A stretch of DNA of 64,000 nucleotides from a virus. Where the stretch lies: positions 1 through 64,000 of IMG/VR virus record IMGVR_UViG_3300010413_002638; one strand, written 5' to 3'. A model generated the notes under the pieces. That model made no database searches. It had not been told where the DNA came from and saw nothing but the letters and a program-made list of their open reading frames with translations. Of the stretch, positions 41,149 through 49,247 are shown in pieces. The translations under genes and the position numbers were made by a program. Position 1 is the first letter of the stretch; the number at the start of each line of letters is the position of its first letter.

Positions 41149-41182
41149 TTGGCGGGGAAGGGGCACGTCCCTTCCCCGCCAA
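41149..41182 (-). terminator. Strong hairpin after the SSB gene
   Basis: TTGGCGGGGAAGGG / CCCTTCCCCGCCAA, a perfect 14-base-pair stem with a six-base loop, 21 bases past the stop of the gp32-like gene. TTATCTT follows on the minus strand. It probably ends or attenuates the SSB transcript before the FEN nuclease gene. A six-base-pair hairpin at 41189-41204 overlaps the SSB stop codon. Confidence 0.65.
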
Positions 41183-41203
41183 CTTGTTGCGCAGAAGACT
41201 GCG

Positions 41204-42391
41204 CTAGTCATCGTCATCTTCCAGTTGGTTCAACAATGCATCAATTTCAGACGATCCAACGTCATCATCATCGTCAGCATCGTCAGCATCGTCATCGTCA
41301 GCATCATCACTGTCAGACTCGTCATCTTCTGGACTATCGAAGTCTTCATCATCAGTCACTGGCTTCTGATCTGGAAGATCATCGTCGTCATCGACGATAG
41401 CATCGTCGTCATCGTCAACGACTTCATCGTCTTTAGGCTTATCCTTCTTGGGCTTATCCTTCTTAGCCTTGTCCTTGGCCTTCTCTTCCTTATCCTTCTT
41501 GACCTTATCCTTGGCTTTATCCTTGGATTTACCCTTGTCCTTTTTGGCTTCCTTTTCGTCGTCATCGCCTACGGTTTCATCGTCATCGAATCCACCGTCG
41601 TCATCGTCGTCATCGTCTCCGTCACTCATGATCCGGAAGGCCCGCTGAATCTTCTCTTCAGTAGGAACTTCGATCTTATCCCACAAATTGTGGCGAAGCG
41701 TCAGCAACTTGGCGATATTCTTCTCGTTCGGTTCACCCTTCTTGCCGATCATCGGAATCGGGATACCATCCGTGGTAATGAACTTGCTGGTCTTGTAGCT
41801 ATTATTCTTTCCTTGCTTCAAGGATTCCAGCTGGAACAAAAAGGCAGCATTTTCGTCGAAGAAGACACCGTGAGCCTGTGGCTCGTCCTCGTCGCCCTTG
41901 TCGTCCCGCAGCAACGCAGCTGTCCAGATATCGAAACAGGTCTTCGGGGCATTGTAGAACTTCACCCGCCCGCGAAGATCTTCCGGGTTGCCTTCCCACT
42001 TGGTAAAGTAAACGTTCACCATATAGTAAGTGGTTGGCATCCATTGCTTCACGATAGCCCGACGTGTTTCCTCGTCGGTCTCATCTTTAAGCAAATCGAA
42101 TCCTTCCGTACAGATGGGGCAATCACTGTTGTCCCACACCCGTGGACAGGGCGTCGGCTTGTTGTGAATCCAATGGTCGGCGTGTGCAATAAAGAATTGA
42201 TCCATTGTATTTTCAACGGTACCACTCTTCAGCACATCGCCTTTCATTAACGGCGGGAGGACAAAGAACCGATATTTGAGCGGTTCTGTGGCCGATTTGG
42301 CGTTGTCCGGACGAAACTGGTCGGGATCGTTGAATTTCCCGCCCATCGACTGCTTCAATCTCTTTCTGATGGCTTCAACATCGTATGGCAT
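41204..42391 (-). CDS. gp32-like single-stranded DNA-binding protein
   Basis: 395 residues from ATG 42391 (AGGAG at good spacing). The core resembles T4 gp32: basic N-terminus (DVEAIRKRLKQSMGGKF), a zinc site with His at 70-76 and Cys at 82, 91 and 94 (CPRVWDNSDCPIC), then NVYFTKWEGNPEDLRGRVKF and CFDIWTAALL, matching the gp32 OB fold. Residues of about 265-395 form a very long tail: Asp runs, a Lys/Asp-rich middle and an Asp/Ser-rich end. In T4 the acidic tail recruits replication proteins. It sits next to the UvsY-like and polymerase genes. The tail is roughly twice the usual length and of mixed charge. Confidence 0.82.
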   Translation of the reverse strand: MPYDVEAIRKRLKQSMGGKFNDPDQFRPDNAKSATEPLKYRFFVLPPLMKGDVLKSGTVENTMDQFFIAHADHWIHNKPTPCPRVWDNSDCPICTEGFDLLKDETDEETRRAIVKQWMPTTYYMVNVYFTKWEGNPEDLRGRVKFYNAPKTCFDIWTAALLRDDKGDEDEPQAHGVFFDENAAFLFQLESLKQGKNNSYKTSKFITTDGIPIPMIGKKGEPNEKNIAKLLTLRHNLWDKIEVPTEEKIQRAFRIMSDGDDDDDDDGGFDDDETVGDDDEKEAKKDKGKSKDKAKDKVKKDKEEKAKDKAKKDKPKKDKPKDDEVVDDDDDAIVDDDDDLPDQKPVTDDEDFDSPEDDESDSDDADDDDADDADDDDDVGSSEIDALLNQLEDDDD

Positions 42392-42420
42392 ACTTTCAAC
42401 TCCTGAAACAAAATCAACAA

Positions 42421-42951
42421 TCAACTCTTATCCTGCTCTTGCCGCTTGAAACCAGCCAAAGAGCGAGATAACTCAGCTTTCATCTTAAGCGCCTCCAGCA
42501 TGTGGAAGAGCTTACCAGCTTTCATCTGAAATTCTTGCAGCTTTCTGTCAGCTTTCACCAGTGCTTCATCAGCTTCAATCAAATGTTTTACTTGTTCAGC
42601 GGTAAATCTCACCTTGTTATCGCGGGCTGATTCTTGAACAGCCCTGATAGCTTCTGCTCTACGTACCTTCACAGCACGCTCAGCGACAGCTACCATATTT
42701 CGGCACTCCGAGTAAGCAGCGGACCAAAAAGCGTATTGCGACGGCAAGTCCTGGATTTGTTCCTCTAGCAGGTCATAATCCAAGTCCAAATCCGGCAAAA
42801 TATCGACCTCGATAGTGCGATTCTTCTTCGTTTCCGGGTTGACCGCGTTCAGTTTCACCTTGAAGCGGAACAACGTCGATTCCACTAGCTCCTTAGGGAT
42901 ATTGTCGGATATCCACTTTGGAAGAACAGTATTGTCAGGAATCTTCGTCAT
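42421..42951 (-). CDS. UvsY-like recombination mediator (tentative)
   Basis: 176 residues. The last two-thirds are helical and follow the T4 UvsY layout: a Trp helix (QYAFWSAAYSECRNMVAVAE), a charged helix (VRRAEAIRAVQESARDN), then VKHLIEADEALVKADRKLQE and a final helix ending LEALKMKAELSRSL. UvsY loads recombinase on SSB-coated DNA. The gene lies just upstream of the gp32-like SSB, as would suit that role. Similarity is at the level of pattern only. An N-terminal beta part of about 60 residues (FRFKVKLNAVNPETKKNRTI) is extra. Confidence 0.5.
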   Translation of the reverse strand: MTKIPDNTVLPKWISDNIPKELVESTLFRFKVKLNAVNPETKKNRTIEVDILPDLDLDYDLLEEQIQDLPSQYAFWSAAYSECRNMVAVAERAVKVRRAEAIRAVQESARDNKVRFTAEQVKHLIEADEALVKADRKLQEFQMKAGKLFHMLEALKMKAELSRSLAGFKRQEQDKS

Positions 42952-43216
42952 GCGGCTTCCACTTGTCTATCTGAAACCCTTGGTTCTCGTCTAATACACG
43001 TTCATTTCGTGGCTGTTGCATGGCATTATCAGGCGGCTGCAACGCTTGCCATGCGGACCTACTAAACGTAGTCTCCGACTGTTGTTGAACCCTAGCTATC
43101 TTAGCCTCAACTTGCACTTTTTGGGCATGTTTGAATTGAGATTCCTTGGCACGCCGCTCTTTCTTACGAGCGCGTTTACGACGCCTCTCAATTTTTTTCG
43201 GTGAATTTTTCGACAT
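42935..43216 (-). CDS. Small very basic protein, unknown
   Basis: 93 residues. The first 30 are almost all Lys/Arg/Glu (KKIERRRKRARKKERRAKES), the middle is Gln-rich, and the end is acidic. It overlaps the UvsY-like gene by 17 bases and ends two bases from the polymerase gene. A DNA-binding role in the replication operon is likely from charge and position. No family recognised. Confidence 0.6.
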   Translation of the reverse strand: MSKNSPKKIERRRKRARKKERRAKESQFKHAQKVQVEAKIARVQQQSETTFSRSAWQALQPPDNAMQQPRNERVLDENQGFQIDKWKPHDEDS

Positions 43217-43217
43217 A

Positions 43218-44411
43218 CTATCTATATATACGATACAATTTCCACTTCTTCCACTTCTTACCGATGCTTACCTTCACCGGGAAAGTCGGATTATCATCCA
43301 ATATTCCCTCAAATGGACGCAACATAATATTGGCAACTTGTTCGATAACCCAATTCATATGTTTCGTATTGGGAGCACAAGAAACAACCAAAGAGTCGTG
43401 AATTTCTGCGACTATTCGCGGACCAAGTTTCTCCCAAATCCGTCTAATTACTAGTTGCATAGCATGGGCAACCGAGCCCTGCATGGCACCGTTCAAGGCA
43501 GCAAGCTCGTTCTTAGCCTGACTACTTCGGAATTTTCTACCCAAAATAGTTTCCACATAGCCGTCATCTGCCTTCAGGGCACGCTTGCAATTACGTATCC
43601 ATTGTCCTAGTCTCGGATAGATCGTAGCCAATGGTATACTGCCAAAGTCCATCGAGTTAATAGATTTCAACAAAAATCTTTTGCTTTCCTCACGGGTCAT
43701 TTCACCCACAGCATCGGCATTAATCACATTCATCATATAGGTATATGGATCAGAATCAACGAATGATCTCGTGAGATCTTCATCATTCGACAGCAAAGAT
43801 GCAACTCTAATATCGGCACATATCCAATCAAAATGCAATAAATAATAATTATCGTGACAATTAGTAGGCCATATCATCACCTCATCAGCCAGCCCCTGAA
43901 TATTGAAGCCGGTGGTTTTGCTACGACCCGAGAAAGTACGTTGCGAATAAATAGGATTTACCGGCATATAATTATACATAAGGCCGGTTCGTTCCAAATC
44001 TTCATAGACAATAGCGGCGTTTGCCAAAACTTTCTGATATTGACGCGGAGTTTGCTTGGCCATCTTGTCTAAAATCTTGGCCAATATAGCAGAATCTTTT
44101 TCTAAGTCAACGGTCGGTTCTATAATAGGGAAGTGCAGATCGTAGACATTGTACGGCTTCACATCTAGCGGAATATCGAATGCTTTGACGCTCGTTTTGA
44201 AGTCAGAAGTGACAACCGAAATGCCGCGATTACTAGCAGCTATGATCGTCTTACGAACATCACTAATAGATTGAAAAACATCAGCTAATAATCGGCCAGC
44301 ACCAGGCCGATAGTGCTCACGTATGATAGTCTCGTTGCCGATTTTTATACCGGTACAGCGGGGCTTGCCGGTGTGCTTATCATAGAGAGTGTAAACATAG
44401 ATAGCTCGCAT
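43218..44411 (-). CDS. Family A DNA polymerase, exonuclease-less and unusual
   Basis: 397 residues, polymerase domain only, against about 600 for a Klenow-type core. Motif A is FDWICADIRVASLLS with the catalytic Asp at 195 (Asp replaces the usual steric-gate Glu). Motif B has the R-x-x-x-K pair (245, 249) but three extra residues come before the Phe-Gly (256), and the usual Tyr-Gly is not kept. The QGSVAHAM segment is near 311. Motif C is IHDS at 337-340 with Ser where Glu is usual. There is no 3'-5' or 5'-3' nuclease domain; a FEN nuclease is encoded at 40299. It may be a repair or primer-handling polymerase beside the split DnaE. GAGG precedes the ATG. Confidence 0.82.
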   Translation of the reverse strand: MRAIYVYTLYDKHTGKPRCTGIKIGNETIIREHYRPGAGRLLADVFQSISDVRKTIIAASNRGISVVTSDFKTSVKAFDIPLDVKPYNVYDLHFPIIEPTVDLEKDSAILAKILDKMAKQTPRQYQKVLANAAIVYEDLERTGLMYNYMPVNPIYSQRTFSGRSKTTGFNIQGLADEVMIWPTNCHDNYYLLHFDWICADIRVASLLSNDEDLTRSFVDSDPYTYMMNVINADAVGEMTREESKRFLLKSINSMDFGSIPLATIYPRLGQWIRNCKRALKADDGYVETILGRKFRSSQAKNELAALNGAMQGSVAHAMQLVIRRIWEKLGPRIVAEIHDSLVVSCAPNTKHMNWVIEQVANIMLRPFEGILDDNPTFPVKVSIGKKWKKWKLYRIYR

Positions 44412-44463
44412 ACGTCATGCCTCGACTGACCAAATACAAACAGGCATGACAGCGGCAAAAATC

Positions 44464-44919
44464 TCATTCTTTGGTCGGCTTGGTGGCCTTCTCGACAGCC
44501 TTTTCCATCGACTTGTCGTTCTGCACAAAATGTGTTGGCTTCGACGACCCACCATGCGTACCAGCTCTCTGCAATTTTTGCTTCATGTCGTCCACTTCAC
44601 CAGGTACTCGATATTGAGCGTATGGATCGTTATTGGTGAGTGTATGCAAATGCATATCGCGACGAGCACCATCCTTATCTAGCCAGCCATAACCGCGAAT
44701 ATAGCTGCGAACTTCTGTGCCATAAACGCTAATCTCGCAATTGGTGCCACCGCAGCGAGGACACTTTTTGGCTTCCGCCAATTCTTCCTCGGTGGGCTCC
44801 ATAGCGTGAGACGTTTCGAAGAGAACGTGCTCCTCGAACTCTTCTTGCGTTATTTGTTCGCCAAATTTCTTGGCCGCTTTTTCTTCGCAATCCTTGCAGA
44901 GATAATTATACCTCGGCAT
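44464..44919 (-). CDS. FmdB-type zinc ribbon protein
   Basis: 151 residues from ATG 44919, inside the end of the GroES-like gene. It begins MPRYNYLCKDCEEKAAKKFG, which is the FmdB style start (MPxYxYxCxxC), and completes the ribbon with KKCPRCGGTNCEI near residue 70. The rest is charged and helical with a Lys-rich end. FmdB-like proteins are small putative regulators. Translation is coupled to the co-chaperonin gene. Role in the phage unknown. Confidence 0.65.
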   Translation of the reverse strand: MPRYNYLCKDCEEKAAKKFGEQITQEEFEEHVLFETSHAMEPTEEELAEAKKCPRCGGTNCEISVYGTEVRSYIRGYGWLDKDGARRDMHLHTLTNNDPYAQYRVPGEVDDMKQKLQRAGTHGGSSKPTHFVQNDKSMEKAVEKATKPTKE

Positions 44920-45343
44920 ATAGTTCCCACTCGACTTTACTTGGCAGTTTACAGATAATGTTCCGTTCGGACACAATAACTACCTTGTTCCCAGCATATG
45001 GTGGCGCATCGGGTTCCATGGCCATCACCACGTTCTTCTCCCCGAAAACCACCATATCGCCAATCTCCACGCACGGCTTTAGGCGACCACCTGCACCATC
45101 CGCGACACCAGGGCCAACACCGACCACCACGCCCTCATTCCGGTACTTGGCCGCATCCGGCATGGCAATACTACTCTCATTTTTGGCCTGCAAAATGGCG
45201 ACGAAATCATTCAGGCATTGTACTTCACGAATCTGCAGCGGCCCGACCGCTGTATCTGTGTCTTCCAAGAGGACGGAAGGAGCCCGCATTTCGGCAGGTT
45301 GGCTTTCTTCTTTGGACAATTTTTCGCTCTTCGGGATAGCCAT
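44906..45343 (-). CDS. GroES-like co-chaperonin
   Basis: 145 residues; bacterial GroES is about 95 and T4 gp31 about 110, so there is an N-terminal extension. The barrel signature is visible: a first strand with DFVAILQAK, the EGVVVGVGPGVADGAGGRLK stretch, then VEIGDMVVFGEKNVV, and a last strand (NKVVIVSERNIICKL). The loop between AKN and KYRNEG would be the mobile loop that binds GroEL. T4 gp31 replaces GroES to fold the large capsid protein; this protein probably does likewise. AGGGA precedes the start. Confidence 0.72.
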   Translation of the reverse strand: MAIPKSEKLSKEESQPAEMRAPSVLLEDTDTAVGPLQIREVQCLNDFVAILQAKNESSIAMPDAAKYRNEGVVVGVGPGVADGAGGRLKPCVEIGDMVVFGEKNVVMAMEPDAPPYAGNKVVIVSERNIICKLPSKVEWELYAEV

Positions 45344-45394
45344 AGTAATTCCCTATTATTAGGTGATTGGGGCAAACACGTATGATTATGTACG

Positions 45395-45604
45395 TCAGAT
45401 CTTGCAAGTAGCCAGCATATCGTCTAATGTGGCAGCTGGCTCTTTCAGAAAGACCACTTTCGTCTTGCGTTTGGGGATAGTTGGAGTGTTGGGGACTTGT
45501 ACTTTCATTGCCGAGCCGTCGGGTTGCACCGCAAATCCAGTCCGCCGCATTGTCTCAGCAATAGTATCAGCCACATCGACTTCAATGACAACGCGAAGTT
45601 TCAT
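45395..45604 (-). CDS. Small protein, unknown
   Basis: 69 residues, GGAGG just before ATG, and ATGA coupling to the helicase gene. It forms a ferredoxin-like pattern of strand (KLRVVIEVDVADTI), helix (AETMRRTGFAV), strands (SAMKVQVPN, KRKTKVVFLKE) and helix. It may modulate the helicase. No family recognised. Confidence 0.6.
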   Translation of the reverse strand: MKLRVVIEVDVADTIAETMRRTGFAVQPDGSAMKVQVPNTPTIPKRKTKVVFLKEPAATLDDMLATCKI

Positions 45605-46938
45605 ATGTCCTCCCGCACCACCATGGTATTGTAATTTATGACACAGTCGATCCGCTCAGCACGCGGACCGTTCCTGTTTTTGGCTATGTACATCGTAATG
45701 CGAGGAGGTTCCGCACGACGTTGGGTTCTGTTCTGATTAAGACTAACCACATAATCCAAAGCAAACTGCTTCCCAAAGCTCTCCGCCGCCTTGTTGAGGT
45801 CGGCCACTTCTTCGCCGGAAGCCCCACTCCTATTCGTCTGCGTAGCCGTGAAAACAAGAACATTTTCATTTTTTGCTAAACCACGCAGCTCGTTAGCAAC
45901 ATGTTTTTGGCGCGTGTAATCGTCCTTGTTATAGCCCTGGTTTCGACTAACCATCAAATCCATGTAATCAAGAATGACAACATCTGGACGAAAAGATTTG
46001 GTCCTTCGCAAGTTGTCTAACAAAGCATACACATGAGCGACACTACACTCATCAGGAGCCCATTCGAAAATAGCAAACCGCTTGTTGTAAGTCTGCTTCA
46101 TCTTACTAACAATGCGGCGGATAAAATCCTGATGCTCCATAATGGCATTTATGGGTGTATCCGTAGCCGCTCCCAAGCACCGCATAGCAGTCTTCAGCGT
46201 ATCCAACTCAAAAGTGATTAACAACACATTTTGGCCGGGAGTACCATCTGGTCCGATACCAGTCAAAGAAGAGATTGCATTGTTGCACAACAGGATCGAC
46301 TTGCCAACATTAGTCCCCGCCAACCAACATACCACCTCCTTAGGCGATGGGCCACCATTGTTCAACATGCGGTCTAATCGCGGGAAACCGGTAGTGCGAT
46401 GCTCAATTACGTCCGGTTCAAACAAAGCCTCAAAATTCTCAAAGAACCAGAAGCCCTGCTGGCCAACATCAGCGATACGATTGGCCTGTTTGATGATTTC
46501 TTCGAGTTGATCATAGTCGCCACGTGCGTAAGCTTCTTGGGCTTCATCGCTGTAAAGTAATCCATAGGCTCTATCGCGTGCCCACCGCAATAATGTATCC
46601 TTGATAAGCGGTACGTCGCGTGGGTCGGAATTGCGATCGACTACAGTTATGACGTTTTCATAAGGATCGTCCTCGGTAAAAGATCGCAATAATCGATCGC
46701 GGAGCATAGGCCGCGTCGGAACGACGCCGTATTTCTCATAAGAGTTGAGAATCTCCGCCATTACCCATTGGCATTCCATTCTCGCAAACATGGATGGCTG
46801 CAAGAATCTGCCAACACTAGTGAAGAATTCTGGATGATCGAAAGCTAGAGAAACAATCGATTCTTCTTCGTAAGGGGCGAATGGTTGGTTAGACTCAACA
46901 TCCGTCTCAGAGAGCCTGCTAAGCGTATCTGTTATCAT
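45601..46938 (-). CDS. DnaB-like replicative helicase
   Basis: 445 residues. The N-terminal helical domain has LAFDHPEFFTSVGRFLQPSM and an Asp-Arg-Leu-Leu helix near residue 80. The RecA-like domain carries Walker A LAGTNVGKSILLCNNAI at residues 207-214, Walker B DVVILDYMDLMVSRNQGYNK, and later FTATQTNRSG and the arginine-finger region AKNRNGPRAERIDCVINY near the end. These are the motifs of the DnaB / T4 gp41 hexameric helicase, which unwinds the fork 5'-3' while binding primase. It is coupled by TAATG to the next gene upstream. A primase is not seen in the window. Confidence 0.9.
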   Translation of the reverse strand: MITDTLSRLSETDVESNQPFAPYEEESIVSLAFDHPEFFTSVGRFLQPSMFARMECQWVMAEILNSYEKYGVVPTRPMLRDRLLRSFTEDDPYENVITVVDRNSDPRDVPLIKDTLLRWARDRAYGLLYSDEAQEAYARGDYDQLEEIIKQANRIADVGQQGFWFFENFEALFEPDVIEHRTTGFPRLDRMLNNGGPSPKEVVCWLAGTNVGKSILLCNNAISSLTGIGPDGTPGQNVLLITFELDTLKTAMRCLGAATDTPINAIMEHQDFIRRIVSKMKQTYNKRFAIFEWAPDECSVAHVYALLDNLRRTKSFRPDVVILDYMDLMVSRNQGYNKDDYTRQKHVANELRGLAKNENVLVFTATQTNRSGASGEEVADLNKAAESFGKQFALDYVVSLNQNRTQRRAEPPRITMYIAKNRNGPRAERIDCVINYNTMVVREDI

Positions 46939-47270
46939 TATTCAGTAGTATCCGGGCACAGACCCGTTCGTTGTAGTTGTATTCTTTCCAGTGCACGTTG
47001 GGCATTTGCTTCCGCTAGAGCCAAAGCATCACAATGTGTGATAAGCTCGCTTTCGGTGTAATACAGCGTCTTAGCATGTACGGCAGTAATCCGATCTCCG
47101 TAATAAGCCACCGCTGTTGGTTGAGCGCGACCGGCCCTGACGGTGTACAGCCATTGTCCCTGGCTCGAGCCCCACATCGCACCGCTTATAATGACCGCCT
47201 CTAGATGCCCAATGGCGGCTGATTCGCGCAAATAAACGGGATCGCCAATATCGTATTTAGGGGCATCCAT
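46938..47270 (-). CDS. Small beta-rich protein, unknown
   Basis: 110 residues from ATG 47270 (GAGGA six bases upstream). The start has a Gly-Asp-x-Val barrel pattern (KYDIGDPVYLRESAAIGHLE, AVIISGAMWGSSQGQWLYTV), like an SH3-type fold. The C-terminal 45 residues are helical with Ala/Leu/Glu (ALALAEANAQRALERIQLQR). It lies between helicase and recA with TAATG coupling. Function unknown. Confidence 0.6.
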   Translation of the reverse strand: MDAPKYDIGDPVYLRESAAIGHLEAVIISGAMWGSSQGQWLYTVRAGRAQPTAVAYYGDRITAVHAKTLYYTESELITHCDALALAEANAQRALERIQLQRTGLCPDTTE

Positions 47271-47272
47271 TA

Positions 47273-48391
47273 TCATTCCTCTTCCAACTCATCCAATATA
47301 TCGTCAACACTACGAGAGGCGTCCCCTTCGTCATCCTTCTGACAATGGAACACCATACTGTAGGTTTGTTGTTCGATTTGCTTATATAGTTCTTCATTCT
47401 CCCTCAGAGCAGCGGAAGCGTTGGCTTCGCCATTCCCTAACACCTTACCGTCAAACCGATAGAAGCTTCCCTTCTTTTTTACTATATTGAGTTCCTCCGC
47501 TACGCTCAGTAGAGAAGCTACTTCGTCGATGCCAAAGACAGGCATAGCTGGTTTGCCAAAACAGATATTATAGGTCCCGGTGGCGAAAGGGGCAGCAGCT
47601 TTGTTTTTAACCATCTTGATGCGAGTGGTAATCCCCACTGGCTCATCGCTGCTTTTGATAATGGATGCTCGCGAGACTTCGGCCCGCACGGTAGCATAAT
47701 ATTTGAGGGCTCGCCCGCCAGGCGTGGTTTCTGGATTACCGAAAACCACGCCCACTTTCTCGCGGATCTGGTTGATGAAAATGACGGTGGCCCGAGCATT
47801 AGAAGCCACACCCTTCAACTTCCGCAGGCCCTGACTCATCATGCGAGCCTGGGCTCCGATGTGGGAATCACCTATCTCACCCTCTAGTTCTGCCCTCGGC
47901 ACCAGAGCGGCTACCGAGTCTACCACTACCAGATCTATCCCGCCAGATTTGAGTAAGTCCTCAACGATATTTAATGCTTCTTCACCACAATCTGGTTGGG
48001 AAATGAAGAGCTTCTCCATATCCACGCCGTTTTTACTCGCCCATTCTGGATCAAGGGCGTGTTCAGCGTCGATGAAGGCGGCTGTGCCATGTCTGTCTTT
48101 TTTCTTGAAGAAATGCCGTTGGCAGGCAGCGATAAATCGCAGAGTGGTAGTCGTCTTACCGGAGCTTTCGGTACCATATAATTCCATTATTCGTCCCAGC
48201 GGTACTCCGCCGCAACCAAAAGCCTTATCGATAGTGATTATACCAGTCGGAAACGAGTCAATGTCTACGATAGCATGGCGGCCTCTGATGATGGACCCGG
48301 CACCGTAGCGTTTATTCAGATATTCCATTAGTTTCTCGGGATCGTTCGTTGGCACCTCTTTGTCTGTCTTTTTGTCCGTTTTCTTTGCCAC
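47273..48391 (-). CDS. recA: Bacterial-type RecA recombinase
   Basis: 372 residues from a GTG start at 48391, chosen because GGGAGG stands seven bases upstream; a TTG five codons earlier lies within that site. Walker A is ELYGTESSGKTTTTLRFIAA at residues 73-80, Walker B region LVVVDSVAALVPRAELEGE, loop 1 GDSHIGAQARMMSQGLRKL and loop 2 region FINQIREKVGVVFGNPETTP; all are close to bacterial RecA, not T4 UvsX. The C-terminus is acidic (SVDDILDELEEE). It makes filaments on ssDNA for strand exchange in recombination-dependent replication. The gp32-like and UvsY-like genes are its likely partners. Confidence 0.95.
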   Translation of the reverse strand: MAKKTDKKTDKEVPTNDPEKLMEYLNKRYGAGSIIRGRHAIVDIDSFPTGIITIDKAFGCGGVPLGRIMELYGTESSGKTTTTLRFIAACQRHFFKKKDRHGTAAFIDAEHALDPEWASKNGVDMEKLFISQPDCGEEALNIVEDLLKSGGIDLVVVDSVAALVPRAELEGEIGDSHIGAQARMMSQGLRKLKGVASNARATVIFINQIREKVGVVFGNPETTPGGRALKYYATVRAEVSRASIIKSSDEPVGITTRIKMVKNKAAAPFATGTYNICFGKPAMPVFGIDEVASLLSVAEELNIVKKKGSFYRFDGKVLGNGEANASAALRENEELYKQIEQQTYSMVFHCQKDDEGDASRSVDDILDELEEE

Positions 48392-48641
48392 GCGATAACC
48401 TCCCAAGTCTACTCGTCAGGCGTGATATATCATAACCAGCTATTTTTAACACGTCTGAGACTGGCACTTTGATAACAACATTACTGCGCACCAACAACAG
48501 GTCTTCCTTGACTATCGCTGCCACCGACCAAAAGCCTTTCGGATCTATTTCCGCACCAGGTGGAGCTGATAAATAATCTATATTTTTGGTAGATAATAAT
48601 CGAACCTGGTCGAACCTGGATATCTTGATTTGGTCGTCCAT
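48312..48641 (-). CDS. Small KOW/SH3-like protein overlapping recA
   Basis: 109 residues. The core (SRFDQVRLLSTKNIDYLSA, then KGFWSVAAIVKEDLLLVRSN and VVIKVPVSDVLKIAGYDI) has the same barrel-like pattern as the protein at 34738. The last 26 residues are read in another frame over the first 80 bases of recA, giving a Lys/Arg/Glu-rich tail. The ribosome site is weak; a TTG three codons upstream is an alternative start. It precedes recA and may be co-translated with it. Confidence 0.5.
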   Translation of the reverse strand: MDDQIKISRFDQVRLLSTKNIDYLSAPPGAEIDPKGFWSVAAIVKEDLLLVRSNVVIKVPVSDVLKIAGYDISRLTSRLGRLSRGKENGQKDRQRGANERSRETNGISE

Positions 48642-48680
48642 TTCGCTCAAAATTAAATTTAGAATAATTGGAGGAATACC

Positions 48681-49247
48681 ATGACGCTCAATAAAAAAGA
48701 AAAATTGCTCTTGGAAGCTGTACAGAGTATGTTACAGCAAGATGCAATGCTTGGGCTCTCTATTCACAAAACGGAAGAGCCCCAATCTTCGACCGAGCGT
48801 GGCTACGAATATCTACATAACCAGATAGATGAAATGTTTGCGCTGAAAGCAGCCGAGCTGATACACGCCGACGGCGTATGCCAGGCATTTCACAAAGTCC
48901 ACAGCTACAAGTATCTGGACGATCCCTCATTCAAGACCGCCATGGAAAAAGAAATGGTGGCCCAAGGGATTCCAGCAGAAGAGCGGAACAAAGCCGCTGA
49001 ATGGATTCCGCAAATAATCCAAGAACTCAGGGAAGAACAATCTGAATGGGCCGAGAAAGACCACGGCTTCCATCCAGATATGAAAGAAATTAAAGAAATG
49101 AGCCAGCCCGACCAGCCGCTGGACTTCGCTGTCGAAGACGTCGAAGGCTGGCCCACCACCGCTAACGTCGAATGGGACAAAGGCAACGCCAGCCCCAGCC
49201 GCACCCCAGACGAAGCACAAAATACCAAAAATCGCCAAACAAAATGA
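48681..49247 (+). CDS. Phage protein, unknown, first of a plus-strand operon
   Basis: 188 residues with a very good TTGGAGGA site. The N-terminal 110 residues are helical (TLNKKEKLLLEAVQSMLQQD, GYEYLHNQIDEMFALKAAEL). The C-terminal 70 are Glu/Pro/Asn-rich and look disordered. It begins a four-gene plus-strand run divergent from recA, each gene coupled to the next by ATGA or overlap. No family recognised. Confidence 0.7.
   Translation: MTLNKKEKLLLEAVQSMLQQDAMLGLSIHKTEEPQSSTERGYEYLHNQIDEMFALKAAELIHADGVCQAFHKVHSYKYLDDPSFKTAMEKEMVAQGIPAEERNKAAEWIPQIIQELREEQSEWAEKDHGFHPDMKEIKEMSQPDQPLDFAVEDVEGWPTTANVEWDKGNASPSRTPDEAQNTKNRQTK

Noticed and set aside
41225-42250. 341-codon plus-strand frame opposite the SSB gene
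   Set aside because: It is antisense to the gp32-like gene, hydrophobic only because Asp/Lys codons invert to Val/Ile/Leu/Phe, and lacks a ribosome site.
3722-47276. ATGATAATG double-start context at 3724 and 47270 as a regulatory signal
   Set aside because: Only two cases, with different ribosome-site spacing; chance is enough to explain it.
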